Assembly: GCF_002115785.1 (NCBI RefSeq)
Contig: NZ_JFJY01000013.1
Span: forward strand, 1 to 64,000
Origin: Thalassospira sp. MCCC 1A03138
GTDB lineage: Bacteria > Pseudomonadota > Alphaproteobacteria > Rhodospirillales > Thalassospiraceae
Reading direction: 5' to 3'
DNA length: 64,000 nucleotides
Shown here: in pieces, positions 1-9,535 of the stretch
Position numbering within the stretch: the first letter of the stretch is position 1
Layout of the letters: each line of letters begins with the position of its first letter
Notes under the pieces: model-generated
Database searches by the model: none
What the model saw: the letters and a program-made list of their open reading frames with translations, nothing else
What the model was told of the DNA's origin: nothing
Made by a program: the position numbers and the translations under genes

Positions 1-1117
1 GACGCAGAAGGTTGCCACGGACATAGACCACGTAAATGATCAGCGAGATCAGGATGGCGGCGATGGCGACAACGGCCAGTGCCGTCAGGCTTTGTTTCTC
101 GACGACTTTTGCCTGTGTGGCGGCGTCATTGACTTCGGAGTTCAGGGCGGCGACCAGTTCGGAAACGCTGCTGCGCATCGCGTTGGCGTATTCACCGCTC
201 TGGATGACCAGACGCTGGCTTTCCTCGGCGGCGGCAAGTTCGCGTTTGCGAAGTTCCGGCAGGCTGTCATCCCCGACCGAGAGCTTCTGCATCTTGTCGA
301 TCAGTTCGACATAGAAGTTCTTCAGGCGCTCGTTCCCGATGGAATCAAGGGCGGCCAGCGCATCGGAATATGTACCGCGAATACGCACCGGAATGATCGA
401 CAGACGCACGGCCTGCGTTTCGGTGGTTGACGCGATGATCATGTTGGCAGCAGACGAACCAAGACGTTCGATTTCCAGAACCGGTGAACGTGCGCTGATG
501 GCCTCGTTCATCTTGATGAAGTTTTCAATGACTTCTTCGGTGCTTGCCGTGTATTTGGCGGACGGATCGTCTTTTAATGACTGCGCATAGGCATTGCCCT
601 GCGCGATGTCATTCTGGGTATAGGACAGAACCGGTTTCAGCGTATCGCCATAGCGTTTTGCAAGGTCCTGGAACTCGCTTAGTTTTTCGGCCTTTTCGGT
701 CGAAATGGCAAAACGTTCCTGGGTGACGGTGTGCAACTGACCAAGGGTATCCTGCAACTGAATGCGGTTGTCATTGATCGTGGCAATCACGTCAGGCATG
801 AAGCCGGTGGCTTCGATTTCGTTGATCTTGTTGACCAGTTCCAGCAGGCGGAAATCAAGTTCTTCCTTGATCGCCAGTTCTTCATCTGTGGAATTGGATG
901 CGACGATGCGCGGTGCAATCGCGACGATTTCCGCGCTTTCGGTCGCCAGTTGCTGTGCCGCAGCGATCGGCGGCAGTTTTTCTTCTGTAATGGTGGTCAG
1001 AGCTTCGCCGAACTTGTTGAAAGACACGGCACCCACAACGGCAGAAACCACCGCCATCAATCCGACCAATGCAAACGATATCAGAAGTTTGCTTTGGACC
1101 CCGAACTTAATTCCCAT
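1..1117 (-). CDS. Membrane sensor protein, N-terminal part (runs off left edge)
   Basis: An open frame reads from ATG at 1117 to the window edge, giving 372 residues without a stop. A first membrane segment lies near residues 10-31, followed by about 310 residues of probably helical periplasmic domain. A second membrane segment near 347-368 ends in YVVYVRGNLLR. This layout, one large helical sensor domain between two membrane helices, fits TorS-like histidine kinases and some chemoreceptors. The effector half is outside the window, so kinase versus chemoreceptor cannot be decided. A GGTAGGACAG ribosome site precedes the ATG. The gene points away from yebC and has its own upstream region. Confidence 0.75.
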   Translation of the reverse strand, partial: MGIKFGVQSKLLISFALVGLMAVVSAVVGAVSFNKFGEALTTITEEKLPPIAAAQQLATESAEIVAIAPRIVASNSTDEELAIKEELDFRLLELVNKINEIEATGFMPDVIATINDNRIQLQDTLGQLHTVTQERFAISTEKAEKLSEFQDLAKRYGDTLKPVLSYTQNDIAQGNAYAQSLKDDPSAKYTASTEEVIENFIKMNEAISARSPVLEIERLGSSAANMIIASTTETQAVRLSIIPVRIRGTYSDALAALDSIGNERLKNFYVELIDKMQKLSVGDDSLPELRKRELAAAEESQRLVIQSGEYANAMRSSVSELVAALNSEVNDAATQAKVVEKQSLTALAVVAIAAILISLIIYVVYVRGNLLR

Positions 1118-1610
1118 TCTGTCCTACCTTCTTGTGCTGTTTTCCCCGAGCGGCTTCTGTGTCCGTCCGGGTTTCTTGGATCAGGCAACGGGTGTTTTGT
1201 TCTTTTCGTCGCCCAGTTTGTAACCCCCGAAGAGTTATACTTTAGAGTTATTTTTTCTTATTAAGGGATATTATTGAAATATTATTCACAGAACTGCAAG
1301 GCGTAAGCAGTTCTGCGACAAAAAATCACGGTTAAATCCATAAGTTGTATAAATCAGAGGTGATGCGCTTGCGGTTTCGGTGCGTGCCGGTTGATGAATG
1401 CGGGCAGATGACGGATAGCTGGACCTTGAAGCGCAAACAGGATATAGGAGCGGTCGAAATTTCTGCCTGTCAGTTTGTCCGGTCCGGTTCGGTCCGCCGG
1501 ACTGGCGCGTAATCATCGCGAGACCGGTCTGCCCGGGAAGATCCCGCAGTTACCGGCCGGTGCCCGATTTGCACTGATCGACAACACGAAAAGAATACAG
1601 GTTTCAGGTT
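1118..1610. other. Intergenic region between the sensor gene and yebC
   Basis: This roughly 490-base gap separates two divergent genes and should hold both promoters. It is AT-rich at 1230-1290 and GC-rich after 1430. A perfect 9-bp hairpin lies at 1289-1297 / 1307-1315, but it has no T-run in either direction. The short open frames here have no recognisable product or good ribosome site. Confidence 0.6.
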
Positions 1611-2357
1611 ATGGCCGGCCATTCCCAATTTAAGAACATCATGCACCGCAAAGGCGCGCAGGATAAAAAGCGCGCCAAAATCTTCACCAAACTCGCCCGT
1701 GAAATCACGGTTTCGGCGAAAATCAGTGATGATATCAACAGCAACCCGCGTCTGCGTGCAGCGATTGCCGCCGCGCGTGTTCAGAACATGCCCAAAGACA
1801 ACATTGATCGCGCGATTAAAAAGGCGACCGGTGCAGGCGAGGGCGACAATTATGAAGAGGTCCGTTACGAGGGCTACGGGACGGCCGGTGTTGCCGTGAT
1901 CGTCGAGGCGCTTACGGATAACCGCAACCGTACCGCATCCGAAGTGCGTGCCGCATTCGCCAAAAGCGGTGGAAACCTTGGTGAAACCGGTTCGGTCGGC
2001 TTCATGTTCAACCGTCTTGGCGAAATCGTTTATCCGGCGGACAAGGCCGGTGCGGATGAAATGTTTGAGGCCGCCCTTGAAGCGGGGGCTGCAAATGTGG
2101 AATCGGATAATGAGAGCCACGTCATCGAAACCGAGATCGAAGAGCTTAACAATGTGCGTGAAGCGCTGACGGAGAAGTTCGGGGATCCGGAAAGTGCAAA
2201 GCTTGTCTTCCGCGCGGTGACCGAGGCCGACATCAGCATCGATCAGGCACAGAGCATCATGAAGCTTGTTGATGCGCTTGAAGATAACGATGATGTGCAG
2301 AATGTCTGGACCAACGTTAACTGGACCGACGAGATCGCTGCTGCGCTTGATAACTGA
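1611..2357 (+). CDS. yebC: YebC/PmpR family protein (TACO1-like translation/transcription factor)
   Basis: This 248-residue protein begins [20 protein letters not shown], the near-invariant opening of the YebC family, and has the usual length of about 245 residues. The family was described as DNA-binding regulators (PmpR). More recent work links members to translation of difficult peptide sequences, as with mitochondrial TACO1. It acts in the cytoplasm. It sits directly upstream of ruvC, a classic neighbour in proteobacteria. A strong terminator follows the stop, so it is probably its own transcription unit. Confidence 0.95.
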   Translation: MAGHSQFKNIMHRKGAQDKKRAKIFTKLAREITVSAKISDDINSNPRLRAAIAAARVQNMPKDNIDRAIKKATGAGEGDNYEEVRYEGYGTAGVAVIVEALTDNRNRTASEVRAAFAKSGGNLGETGSVGFMFNRLGEIVYPADKAGADEMFEAALEAGAANVESDNESHVIETEIEELNNVREALTEKFGDPESAKLVFRAVTEADISIDQAQSIMKLVDALEDNDDVQNVWTNVNWTDEIAAALDN

Positions 2358-2369
2358 TTACGCTTGCTT

Positions 2370-2410
2370 ACGCCCGTCATTCCCTTTTGAATGACGGGCG
2401 TATTTTATTT
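2370..2410 (+). terminator. Rho-independent terminator after yebC
   Basis: A perfect 12-bp stem (2370-2381 with 2390-2401) and 8-base loop is followed by a T-rich tail (TATTTTATTTT). It begins 12 bases after the yebC stop and separates yebC from the ruv operon. Confidence 0.9.
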
Positions 2411-2436
2411 TGCTTATGATAATAAGGTGAGGCGAC

Positions 2437-2955
2437 GTGGTCAGGGTTCTAGGTATCGATCCCGGTCTTCAACGCACGGGCTGGGGGGTGATCGACCTTA
2501 CAGACAACCGGATGCGTCATGTTGCCAATGGTGTCGTGACCTCTACACAGTCGCTATCGCTGGCGGAACGGCTTGATCAGCTTCATAGCGGGCTTATGGA
2601 TGTGATTGCGACCTGGACGCCCGATGAGGCCGCGGTCGAGGAAACCTTCGTTAACAAAAACCCTGTTTCGACGCTTAAACTGGGGCAGGCGCGCGGTGTT
2701 GCGCTGCTTGCGCCGGCACGTTGTGGCATTCCGGTAACGGAATATACACCCAATGCCGTCAAAAAGACGGTGGTGGGTGCGGGTCATGCGGCCAAGCAGC
2801 AGGTTGAAATGATGGTATCCACCCTGCTGCCGGGATGTCAGATCCATGGCGCAGATGCGGCCGATGCACTGGCGGTTGCGATTTGTCATGCACAACATGC
2901 CGGAACCCGCGCGCTTGCGGGGATAACAGCCGGACCGGGGAGAAAATACAGGTGA
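2437..2955 (+). CDS. ruvC: Holliday junction endonuclease RuvC
   Basis: RuvC is the nuclease that resolves Holliday junctions with RuvAB during recombination and repair. The 172-residue protein has the RNase H-like start [15 protein letters not shown] with the first catalytic Asp, a central [10 protein letters not shown] segment with the catalytic Glu, and a C-terminal [15 protein letters not shown] with the last acidic pair. The start is GTG at 2437 behind an AAGGTGAGG ribosome site. Its stop overlaps the ruvA start by four bases (GTGA), so the two are probably translationally coupled. Confidence 0.97.
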   Translation: MVRVLGIDPGLQRTGWGVIDLTDNRMRHVANGVVTSTQSLSLAERLDQLHSGLMDVIATWTPDEAAVEETFVNKNPVSTLKLGQARGVALLAPARCGIPVTEYTPNAVKKTVVGAGHAAKQQVEMMVSTLLPGCQIHGADAADALAVAICHAQHAGTRALAGITAGPGRKYR

Positions 2956-3650
2956 TCGCAAAACTTTGCGGAATTGTCGATTTCATTGGCGAGGACAGTG
3001 TCATCATCGATGTAAACGGGGTCGGATACCTTGTTTTTGCATCGCGCAGAACATTGACCATGCTGCCGCCAAAAGGCGGCGAGGCTGGTTTGATGATCGA
3101 AACCCATGTCCGCGAAGATCACATTCATCTTTATGGTTTTGCCGATAACGCCGAAAAGCAGTGGTTTGCCCTTTTGACGACGGTTCAAGGGGTGGGGGCC
3201 AAGGTTGCGCTGGCCCTTTTGTCGGTTTTAAGCCCGACCGATCTTTTGCGTGCGATTGCCGCGCAGGATACCACGGCCCTTTGCCGGGCGCCGGGAATTG
3301 GCCCGAAGGTGGCGACCCGTGTTGTGGGTGAACTGAAAGACAAGGCCGCGCGCATTAACCTTGGCCCGGTTGCGGCCCCGGCGGCACCTGTGGCATCGTC
3401 CGCCGCAACTTCGTCAAAAAAATCTGCAAAATCGGTCAAACCGCTTGCTGATGTGAGCATCGACACAGCCGATGCCGCGCCGGTTGTCGATGATGGCGCG
3501 GTTCTGGCCGATGCGGTTTCAGCGCTGGTCAATCTGGGCTATGGCCGGTCCGAGGCATTTGGCGCGGTTGGCAAGGCCGCCCAGCAGGCCGGTGAGGACA
3601 AGACACTTGATACCCTGATCCGTCTGGGATTGAAGGAGCTTAGCGCGTGA
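2952..3650 (+). CDS. ruvA: Holliday junction branch-migration protein RuvA
   Basis: RuvA binds four-way DNA junctions and loads the RuvB motor. The 232-residue protein starts at GTG 2952 ([17 protein letters not shown]) and has an N-terminal OB fold, two helix-hairpin-helix motifs ([10 protein letters not shown] near residues 77-86 and [13 protein letters not shown] near 112-124), and a C-terminal RuvB-binding domain ([11 protein letters not shown]). It is longer than the usual 200 or so residues because of an Ala/Ser/Lys-rich linker of about 50 residues near 140-190. Four-base overlaps join it to ruvC and ruvB. Confidence 0.96.
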   Translation: MIAKLCGIVDFIGEDSVIIDVNGVGYLVFASRRTLTMLPPKGGEAGLMIETHVREDHIHLYGFADNAEKQWFALLTTVQGVGAKVALALLSVLSPTDLLRAIAAQDTTALCRAPGIGPKVATRVVGELKDKAARINLGPVAAPAAPVASSAATSSKKSAKSVKPLADVSIDTADAAPVVDDGAVLADAVSALVNLGYGRSEAFGAVGKAAQQAGEDKTLDTLIRLGLKELSA

Positions 3651-4723
3651 GCGAGGAAGAAGACCGTTTGCTTAGCGGGGAACGCCGCGAAGAGGATTAT
3701 CAGGACGGCTCTTTGCGCCCGCGTCGGCTGGACGATTTTACCGGCCAGAAAGAAGTGCGCGAAAATCTTGATGTGTTCATTCAGGCCGCGCGTGGCCGCG
3801 AAGAGGCCTTGGATCATGTGCTGTTTTTCGGGCCTCCGGGCTTGGGGAAAACGACACTGTCGCAGATTGTTGCCAGCGAGCTTGGCGTCGGTTTCCGGGC
3901 GACGTCCGGCCCGGTGATTGCCAAGGCCGGTGATCTTGCTGCCCTTCTGACCAATCTTCAGCCGCGCGATGTTCTGTTTATTGATGAAATTCATCGCCTG
4001 AACCCGGCGGTCGAGGAAATCCTGTATCCGGCGATGGAAGATTTCCAGCTTGATCTGATCATCGGCGAGGGACCGGCTGCACGTTCGGTGCGGATTGATC
4101 TGCCGCCCTTTACGCTTGTCGGGGCAACGACACGGTCGGGGCTTTTGACGACGCCGCTTCGTGACCGGTTTGGTATTCCGTTGCGGTTGCGATTCTATGA
4201 GCCCGAAGAGCTGGTCGAGATCGTGGCGCGCGGTGCGCGGTTGCTGAGTTTCGATATGACGCGTGAAGGGGCGATGGAAATTGCCCGCCGGTCACGGGGA
4301 ACACCACGTATTGCCGGGCGATTGTTGCGCCGGGTGCGTGATTTTGCGGTGGTTGCCGGAAAATCGCCCGTCGATAAATTCATCGCCGATGCGGCGCTAA
4401 CAAGGCTTGAGGTCGATAACCTCGGCCTTGATAGCCAGGACCGCCGTTATCTGAACTGTATTGCCGGGAATTACGGCGGCGGGCCGGTTGGTGTCGATAC
4501 GCTGGCAGCGGCCCTGTCGGAAGAACGTGACACGATTGAAGACGTGATCGAACCGTATCTGTTGCAGCAGGGATTGATACAGCGCACCCCGCGGGGCCGG
4601 ATGCTGGGCATCAAGGGATACAAGCATCTGGGGCTGGTGCCGCCGCGCGAAGGCAATGGTGTGCCGTTGGCGGACCTGTTTGATCAGCGCGCGACCAAGG
4701 CCGCAGACGGGACAGAGGAATGA
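3647..4723 (+). CDS. ruvB: Holliday junction branch-migration ATPase RuvB
   Basis: RuvB is the AAA+ hexameric motor that drives branch migration. The 358-residue product has the RuvB N-terminal signature ([12 protein letters not shown]), Walker [10 protein letters not shown] near residues 65-73, Walker [10 protein letters not shown] near 108-116, sensor 1 in [19 protein letters not shown] and a C-terminal winged helix ([16 protein letters not shown]). The GTG start at 3647 overlaps the ruvA stop, and its own stop overlaps the ybgC start (ATGA). Confidence 0.97.
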   Translation: MSEEEDRLLSGERREEDYQDGSLRPRRLDDFTGQKEVRENLDVFIQAARGREEALDHVLFFGPPGLGKTTLSQIVASELGVGFRATSGPVIAKAGDLAALLTNLQPRDVLFIDEIHRLNPAVEEILYPAMEDFQLDLIIGEGPAARSVRIDLPPFTLVGATTRSGLLTTPLRDRFGIPLRLRFYEPEELVEIVARGARLLSFDMTREGAMEIARRSRGTPRIAGRLLRRVRDFAVVAGKSPVDKFIADAALTRLEVDNLGLDSQDRRYLNCIAGNYGGGPVGVDTLAAALSEERDTIEDVIEPYLLQQGLIQRTPRGRMLGIKGYKHLGLVPPREGNGVPLADLFDQRATKAADGTEE

Positions 4724-5181
4724 CGGATAAGAGCGAAAACAGCCTGCTCGGTCATATCGAGGGCAAGCGGCATATTTTCCCGTTAATGGTGTTTTACGAG
4801 GATACCGATGCAGGTGGAATTGTATATCACGCCAACTATCTCGCCTTTGCCGAGCGGGCGCGTTCAGCGATGCTTAACCTGTTGGGCGTTAGCAATAGTA
4901 GCCTTGCAGAGCGCCACAAAGTTGCCATAGCCGTTCGACACTGTACGCTCGATTTTCGCCGGGCGGCCCGGTTGGAAGACAGGCTGATTGTGGATACTCG
5001 CCTGATCAAACTGGGGGGCGCGTCGCTGGGATTCGAACAGAAGATCATGCGGGACGACGAGGTGCTCGTGGTTATCGAGATATATCTCGCCTGCGTGTCG
5101 CTGCAAGAGTTACGGGCGCAACGGATGCCCGATGAATTGAGAACGGCTTACGCAACCTATCTGGATGTGAACGAGGACTGA
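4720..5181 (+). CDS. ybgC: Acyl-CoA thioesterase YbgC (hot-dog fold)
   Basis: This 153-residue hot-dog-fold protein is the thioesterase encoded at the head of most tol-pal clusters; E. coli YbgC hydrolyses acyl-CoA. The active-site segment [17 protein letters not shown] contains the catalytic Asp of the 4-hydroxybenzoyl-CoA-thioesterase type. The start overlaps the ruvB stop by four bases and tolQ begins 7 bases after its stop, so ruvCAB, ybgC and tolQ are probably read together. Confidence 0.93.
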   Translation: MTDKSENSLLGHIEGKRHIFPLMVFYEDTDAGGIVYHANYLAFAERARSAMLNLLGVSNSSLAERHKVAIAVRHCTLDFRRAARLEDRLIVDTRLIKLGGASLGFEQKIMRDDEVLVVIEIYLACVSLQELRAQRMPDELRTAYATYLDVNED

Positions 5182-5188
5182 AGAGAAT

Positions 5189-5920
5189 ATGGAAAATCAG
5201 GTGGTCGACGCGGTAACGCTGGGGCAGTCGGTCATGGCCCATGACATGTCTATGTGGGGTCTGTTCCTGCAGGCTGGTCTGGTCGTCAAAACGATTATGA
5301 TCGGTCTTATGCTGGCATCCGTTTGGGTATGGGCAATTGTCATTGAAAAGCTGATCCGGTTGCGTAAATTGCGCGCCCAGGCAAACACATTTGAAGAGGC
5401 ATTCTGGTCGGGCGGGTCGCTTGAAGACCTGTATGACCGAATTGCTGATCAGCCGCGCGATCCGATGTCGGCGATTTTTGTTTCGGCAATGCGCGAATGG
5501 CGTCGTTCGAACGCGCGCGGCGTCAAAGGCGAAACAATGCGCGCGCGCCTTCAGCAGCGTCTGGAGCGATCAATGGAAACCACGCTGGGCCGCGAGATGG
5601 ACCGGGTTGAACGTTATATGACGTTCTTGGCGTCGGTTGGTTCTACCGCACCGTTTGTCGGCCTGTTCGGGACGGTCTGGGGGATCATGATTTCCTTCCA
5701 GTCGATTGCGGCATCGAAAAACACATCGCTTGCAGTGGTTGCACCGGGTATTGCCGAGGCGTTGCTTGCAACGGCGATGGGCCTTGTTGCGGCTATTCCG
5801 GCGGTGGTGGCCTATAACAAGATTTCCAGTGACCTGAACCGTTATGGCAACCGCCTTGAAGCGTTTGTTGACGAGTTCTCGTCGATTCTGTCACGCCAGC
5901 TCGACGACGCGAGAGACTGA
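5189..5920 (+). CDS. tolQ: Tol-Pal system inner-membrane proton-channel protein TolQ
   Basis: TolQ forms, with TolR, the proton-driven motor that energises TolA and keeps the outer membrane constricting with division. The 243-residue protein has three membrane segments (about residues 22-50, 145-170 and 178-205). The family-typical TolQ/ExbB segment FVGLFGTVWGIMISFQSI lies in the channel region. The ribosome site GAAGAG precedes the ATG. It is homologous to ExbB, but position and neighbours identify it as TolQ. Confidence 0.96.
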   Translation: MENQVVDAVTLGQSVMAHDMSMWGLFLQAGLVVKTIMIGLMLASVWVWAIVIEKLIRLRKLRAQANTFEEAFWSGGSLEDLYDRIADQPRDPMSAIFVSAMREWRRSNARGVKGETMRARLQQRLERSMETTLGREMDRVERYMTFLASVGSTAPFVGLFGTVWGIMISFQSIAASKNTSLAVVAPGIAEALLATAMGLVAAIPAVVAYNKISSDLNRYGNRLEAFVDEFSSILSRQLDDARD

Positions 5921-5921
5921 T

Positions 5922-6377
5922 ATGGGCGCTCAACTCGCATCCGGATCCGGCAGAGGACGCCGCCGCGGTCGTCGCAGCAACAGCCGCCGCGCCATGAGCG
6001 ACATCAACGTCACCCCGATGGTTGACGTGATGCTTGTTCTGCTGGTGATTTTCATGGTTGCCGCACCTTTGATGACGGTTGGCGTCGAAGTGGACCTGCC
6101 GGAAACATCGGCCGCCCCGATGACCGGCCAGGACGAACCGCTGGTCGTATCTGTCACCGGTGATGGCACCCTTTATATCATGGACAGTGAAGTTCCGCAG
6201 GACACGCTGGCCGAGAAGCTTTCGGCCATTACCGAGAATAAACGCGATACCCGTATTTTCGTGCGCGGTGACCGGGCAATTGATTATGGCCGTGTGATGG
6301 AAGTCATGGGCCTGATCAGCGAGGCCGGGTTTAGCAAAGTTGCACTGATCGCGGAGCTACCCGCAAAGGGCAAGTAA
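5922..6377 (+). CDS. tolR: Tol-Pal system protein TolR
   Basis: TolR is the single-pass partner of TolQ. The 151-residue product has an Arg-rich cytoplasmic start, then [21 protein letters not shown], where the Asp of [12 protein letters not shown] is the conserved proton-relay residue, and a periplasmic domain ending in the typical [18 protein letters not shown] chose ATG 5922, one base after the tolQ stop. A longer in-frame extension back into tolQ is unlikely to be used. Confidence 0.96.
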   Translation: MGAQLASGSGRGRRRGRRSNSRRAMSDINVTPMVDVMLVLLVIFMVAAPLMTVGVEVDLPETSAAPMTGQDEPLVVSVTGDGTLYIMDSEVPQDTLAEKLSAITENKRDTRIFVRGDRAIDYGRVMEVMGLISEAGFSKVALIAELPAKGK

Positions 6378-6383
6378 ACCGAC

Positions 6384-7340
6384 ATGTTTCGCAGTGTTCT
6401 GATTTCTCTGGCAGCCCACCTGGTGATCTTTCTGATTGCTTGGTTAGGCTTGCCGGAACTGTTCGAGGAAACGCCGCTGGAACTGCAATCGATTTCGGTC
6501 GAGGTGGTGACAGTCGATGAATTCTCGGCTGCTCCGACCAAGGCGCTGCCAAAGCCGAAAGCCGAAGAAAAGCCGAAACCGAAACCGGTTGCAAAGCCAG
6601 AGCCTAAGCCGGTTCCGAAGCCGGAGCCCAAACCGACCCCGAAACCGGAACCCAAGCCAGCGCCAAAGCCAGAGCCCAAACCGGAACCGAAGCCTGAGCC
6701 GAAACCGGAGCCGAAGGTCGAGCCCAAACCTCAGCCGAAACCGGAACCCAAACCCGTTCCGAAACCGGAAGTGAAGAAGGAACCGACCCCGACCCCGGAA
6801 AAGCCGAAACCAAAGCCGGTTGAGGCCAAAAAGCCAGAGCCCAAGTCGGAACCGAAGCCCGAACCGAAGAAGCAACCCGACCCGGAGCCGAAGCGGACAC
6901 TTGCCGATATTCTGAAGGATGTGCGCAAAACCGAACCGAGTGCACAGCCGACACCACAGGATACACCGGAAGATACGCCCGAAGACAATGCAAGCGAGGT
7001 GGTTGCGACCCGTCTGGACGCGCGTTTGACTATGAGCGAGCTTGACGCCGTCAAAAGACAGATCGAACGCTGCTGGAGCCCACCGGCCGGAGCCAAGGAA
7101 GCCGGGAACTTTGCAGTTGAAATACATGTTGTTGCACGGCCAGACGGAACAGTACAAAAGGCACAGATTAGCAACTCTGGGGAGATTGGCGGCGATCCTT
7201 CTCGTCGTGCGATTGCAGAAAGTGCTCTTCGAGCTGTGCAAAATCCACAATGCAGTCCCCTGAAACTGCCGCTGGATAAATACGAAATGTGGCGCACATT
7301 CACGTTCAATTTTGACATGCGTGAAATGCTGGGCCTGTAA
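6384..7340 (+). CDS. tolA: Tol-Pal system protein TolA, Pro/Lys/Glu-repeat spacer
   Basis: TolA spans the periplasm between the TolQR motor and TolB/Pal. The 318-residue protein has one N-terminal membrane helix (about residues 5-22), a low-complexity spacer (about 50-180) built from K-P-x-P dipeptide repeats, and a C-terminal TonB/TolA-like domain (about 220-318) with the cue [15 protein letters not shown]. The spacer is proline-rich like TonB rather than the Ala/Lys helical spacer of E. coli TolA, and the repetitive bases there may vary in length between strains. Confidence 0.93.
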   Translation: MFRSVLISLAAHLVIFLIAWLGLPELFEETPLELQSISVEVVTVDEFSAAPTKALPKPKAEEKPKPKPVAKPEPKPVPKPEPKPTPKPEPKPAPKPEPKPEPKPEPKPEPKVEPKPQPKPEPKPVPKPEVKKEPTPTPEKPKPKPVEAKKPEPKSEPKPEPKKQPDPEPKRTLADILKDVRKTEPSAQPTPQDTPEDTPEDNASEVVATRLDARLTMSELDAVKRQIERCWSPPAGAKEAGNFAVEIHVVARPDGTVQKAQISNSGEIGGDPSRRAIAESALRAVQNPQCSPLKLPLDKYEMWRTFTFNFDMREMLGL

Positions 7341-7389
7341 TGAATAAAATCATAAGTCCCTCAAAACGCGTGGAAAATAGCGAGGCAGG

Positions 7390-8760
7390 ATGACCATCAA
7401 GACCAACGCATCAAAACGAGATTGGGTTACACGCAGTCTGGCAGGACTGTGTGCCCTTGCCGTTGTTGCTGGCCTGGCCGTTGTACCCTCGGCACCGGCG
7501 CATGCCGAACTCCGTATCGACATCACCCGGGGTGAAGTCAAACCGATGCCGATTGCCGTTACCCGTTTCCCGGGTGAAGGTGTTTCGGAAACCGAAGTCG
7601 GTCAGAACATCACATCGGTGATCAGTGCCGATCTGGCGCGATCGGGTCTGTTTGCGCCAATTGACGAAAAAGCCTTTATCCAGAGTGCCAGTTCGCTGGC
7701 GGTCAATCCGAACTTTGCCGAGTGGCGCGCGATCAATGCGCAGGCACTCGTCAATGGCCGGGTTGTCACCGAACCGAACGGGCTTCTGCGTGTCGAATTC
7801 CGCCTTTGGGATGTTCTGGCTGAAAACCAGATGGCAGGGGTGGCCTATCGCACCCAGCCGAACAACTGGCGGCGTATCGCACACAAGATTGCCGACGAGA
7901 TCTATAAACGCATTACCGGGGAATCGGGTTATTTCGATACCCGTATCGTTTATGTCTCCGAATCGGGCCCGGGCGATAAACGCGTCAAGCGGCTTGCCAT
8001 CATGGATCAGGACGGTGCGAACCACCGTTTCCTGTCGGACGGCAAGTTTCTTGTTCTGAACCCGCGTTTTTCTCCGACGGCCCAGGAAGTGGTTTATATG
8101 TCGTACTTCAACGATAAACCACGTGTCTATGTTCTGGATATCGATACCGGCGAGCTTGAATTGCTTGGCGATTTCCCGGGCATGACCTTTGCCCCGCGTT
8201 TTGCCCCAGATGGCAATTCCGTGGTGATGTCCCAGGCTTTGGACGGCAATAGTGAAATCTACCAGCTGGATCTGCGTACGCGCGAAAAACGCCAGTTGAC
8301 GCGGCATCCTGCAGTTGATACATCGCCGTCATATTCTCCTGATGGTTCGCGAATTACGTTCAACTCGGATCGTAGCGGATCACAGCAACTTTACGTGATG
8401 AATGCGGATGGAAGCGGTGTCCAGCGCATCAGTTTCGGTGGTGGTCTTTATGCCACACCGGTCTGGTCGCCACGCGGTGACCTGATCGCATTCACCAAGT
8501 CACAAGGAGGTCGGTTCTATATCGGTGTCATGCGTCCAGATGGCAGTGGAGAGCGGCTTTTGGCCGAGGGCTTCCTTGTCGAAGGCCCGACATGGGCACC
8601 GAACGGAAGAGTGTTGATGTATCACCGCCAGCACCCGTCCAGGGACGGGACCAAGGATCGCTATCGTCTGTATTCGATCGATTTGACCGGTTTTAACGAG
8701 CGTGAGATCGTGACACCGGCGGATGGATCGGATCCGGCATGGTCGCCCTTGATTCCCTGA
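7390..8760 (+). CDS. tolB: Tol-Pal system periplasmic beta-propeller protein TolB
   Basis: TolB is the periplasmic partner that shuttles between TolA and Pal. The 456-residue precursor has a signal peptide with a hydrophobic core near residues 16-32 and a probable cut after APAHA. An alpha/beta domain (about 40-170) follows, then a six-bladed propeller with repeated SPDG-type turns ([39 protein letters not shown]). The length is close to the family norm. The gene lies 49 bases after tolA in the same direction. Confidence 0.96.
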   Translation: MTIKTNASKRDWVTRSLAGLCALAVVAGLAVVPSAPAHAELRIDITRGEVKPMPIAVTRFPGEGVSETEVGQNITSVISADLARSGLFAPIDEKAFIQSASSLAVNPNFAEWRAINAQALVNGRVVTEPNGLLRVEFRLWDVLAENQMAGVAYRTQPNNWRRIAHKIADEIYKRITGESGYFDTRIVYVSESGPGDKRVKRLAIMDQDGANHRFLSDGKFLVLNPRFSPTAQEVVYMSYFNDKPRVYVLDIDTGELELLGDFPGMTFAPRFAPDGNSVVMSQALDGNSEIYQLDLRTREKRQLTRHPAVDTSPSYSPDGSRITFNSDRSGSQQLYVMNADGSGVQRISFGGGLYATPVWSPRGDLIAFTKSQGGRFYIGVMRPDGSGERLLAEGFLVEGPTWAPNGRVLMYHRQHPSRDGTKDRYRLYSIDLTGFNEREIVTPADGSDPAWSPLIP

Positions 8761-8889
8761 TATCTCAAGAGTATAGTCATCGCGAAGCACTGAATGCGAT
8801 TCGCATTAATCGCGGGCATTTTCGGTGTCGCGAGACATGGAAAACACCACAATCGGGCGAATGCGTCCGGTGTTAAGGGGAAAACTTAA

Positions 8890-9387
8890 ATGAAACTTCG
8901 GATTCTGAGTGTTTTTGCTGCTGCCGCACTTCTGGCTGCCTGTGAAACTGCACCTGACAGCTCGGCTACTTCTGCTGGCGAAGGTGTTTCGACCACCAAC
9001 CAGCCGTCTTCCACTTCGAGCACGCTTTCGGAAAGCAGCCCGGAATGGTTCGCGGTTAATGTTGGCGATCGCGTATTCTTTGGCTTCGACAAATATGACC
9101 TGTCGGGCGAAGCACGCCGTACGCTGGAACTTCAGTCCGCTTGGCTGAAAAAATACCCGCAGTACAAAGTCGTTGTCGAAGGCCATGCCGACGAACGCGG
9201 TACCCGTGAATACAACCTTGCACTGGGTGAGCGTCGCGCGAACTCCGTGAAAGATTACCTCGTTGCTCTGGGCATCGATCCGTCACGTGTCGAAACCATT
9301 TCTTATGGTAAAGAACGTCCGGTCGCACTGGGCCACGACGAAGAAAGCTGGGCTAAAAACCGCCGCTCTGTTTCGGTTATCCGTTAA
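8890..9387 (+). CDS. pal: Peptidoglycan-associated lipoprotein Pal
   Basis: Pal is an outer-membrane lipoprotein that grips peptidoglycan and completes the Tol-Pal bridge. The 165-residue precursor has a lipobox (LLAAC, Cys at residue 19) and a Ser/Thr-rich linker. An OmpA-like domain follows with VFFGFDKYDLSGEA, VEGHADERGTREYNLALGERRA and SYGKERPVALGHDEESWAKNRR, containing the peptidoglycan-binding Asp and Arg. A terminator closes the unit shortly after its stop. Confidence 0.97.
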   Translation: MKLRILSVFAAAALLAACETAPDSSATSAGEGVSTTNQPSSTSSTLSESSPEWFAVNVGDRVFFGFDKYDLSGEARRTLELQSAWLKKYPQYKVVVEGHADERGTREYNLALGERRANSVKDYLVALGIDPSRVETISYGKERPVALGHDEESWAKNRRSVSVIR

Positions 9388-9414
9388 GCGCGTGCAGGTG
9401 AAAGCCTGAATTTC

Positions 9415-9453
9415 AAGGCGCCTGTTCCGAAAGGGACAGGCGCCTTATTTTTG
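9415..9453 (+). terminator. Rho-independent terminator after pal
   Basis: A perfect 11-bp stem (9415-9425 with 9436-9446) is followed by ATTTTTG. It lies 28 bases after the pal stop and would separate the tol-pal unit from cpoB. Confidence 0.9.
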
Positions 9454-9535
9454 CCGCCTGAAAATGTTGCAACATTAGCTGTTCCTTGATGATACTGGGA
9501 ATGTGATGTTCGAAATTACGACGAAGGACCCGAAA

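Noticed and set aside
1289-1315. Perfect 9-bp hairpin upstream of yebC considered as a terminator
   Set aside because: No T-run follows on either strand in the needed position, and no gene ends there.
1286-1516. 76-codon minus-strand frame in the gap before yebC
   Set aside because: No recognisable product, poor ribosome site and unlikely composition.
6284-7318. Long minus-strand open frames rich in Gly/Phe/Arg opposite tolA
   Set aside because: They mirror the K-P-x-P repeats of tolA read backwards; no family, ribosome site or independent context.
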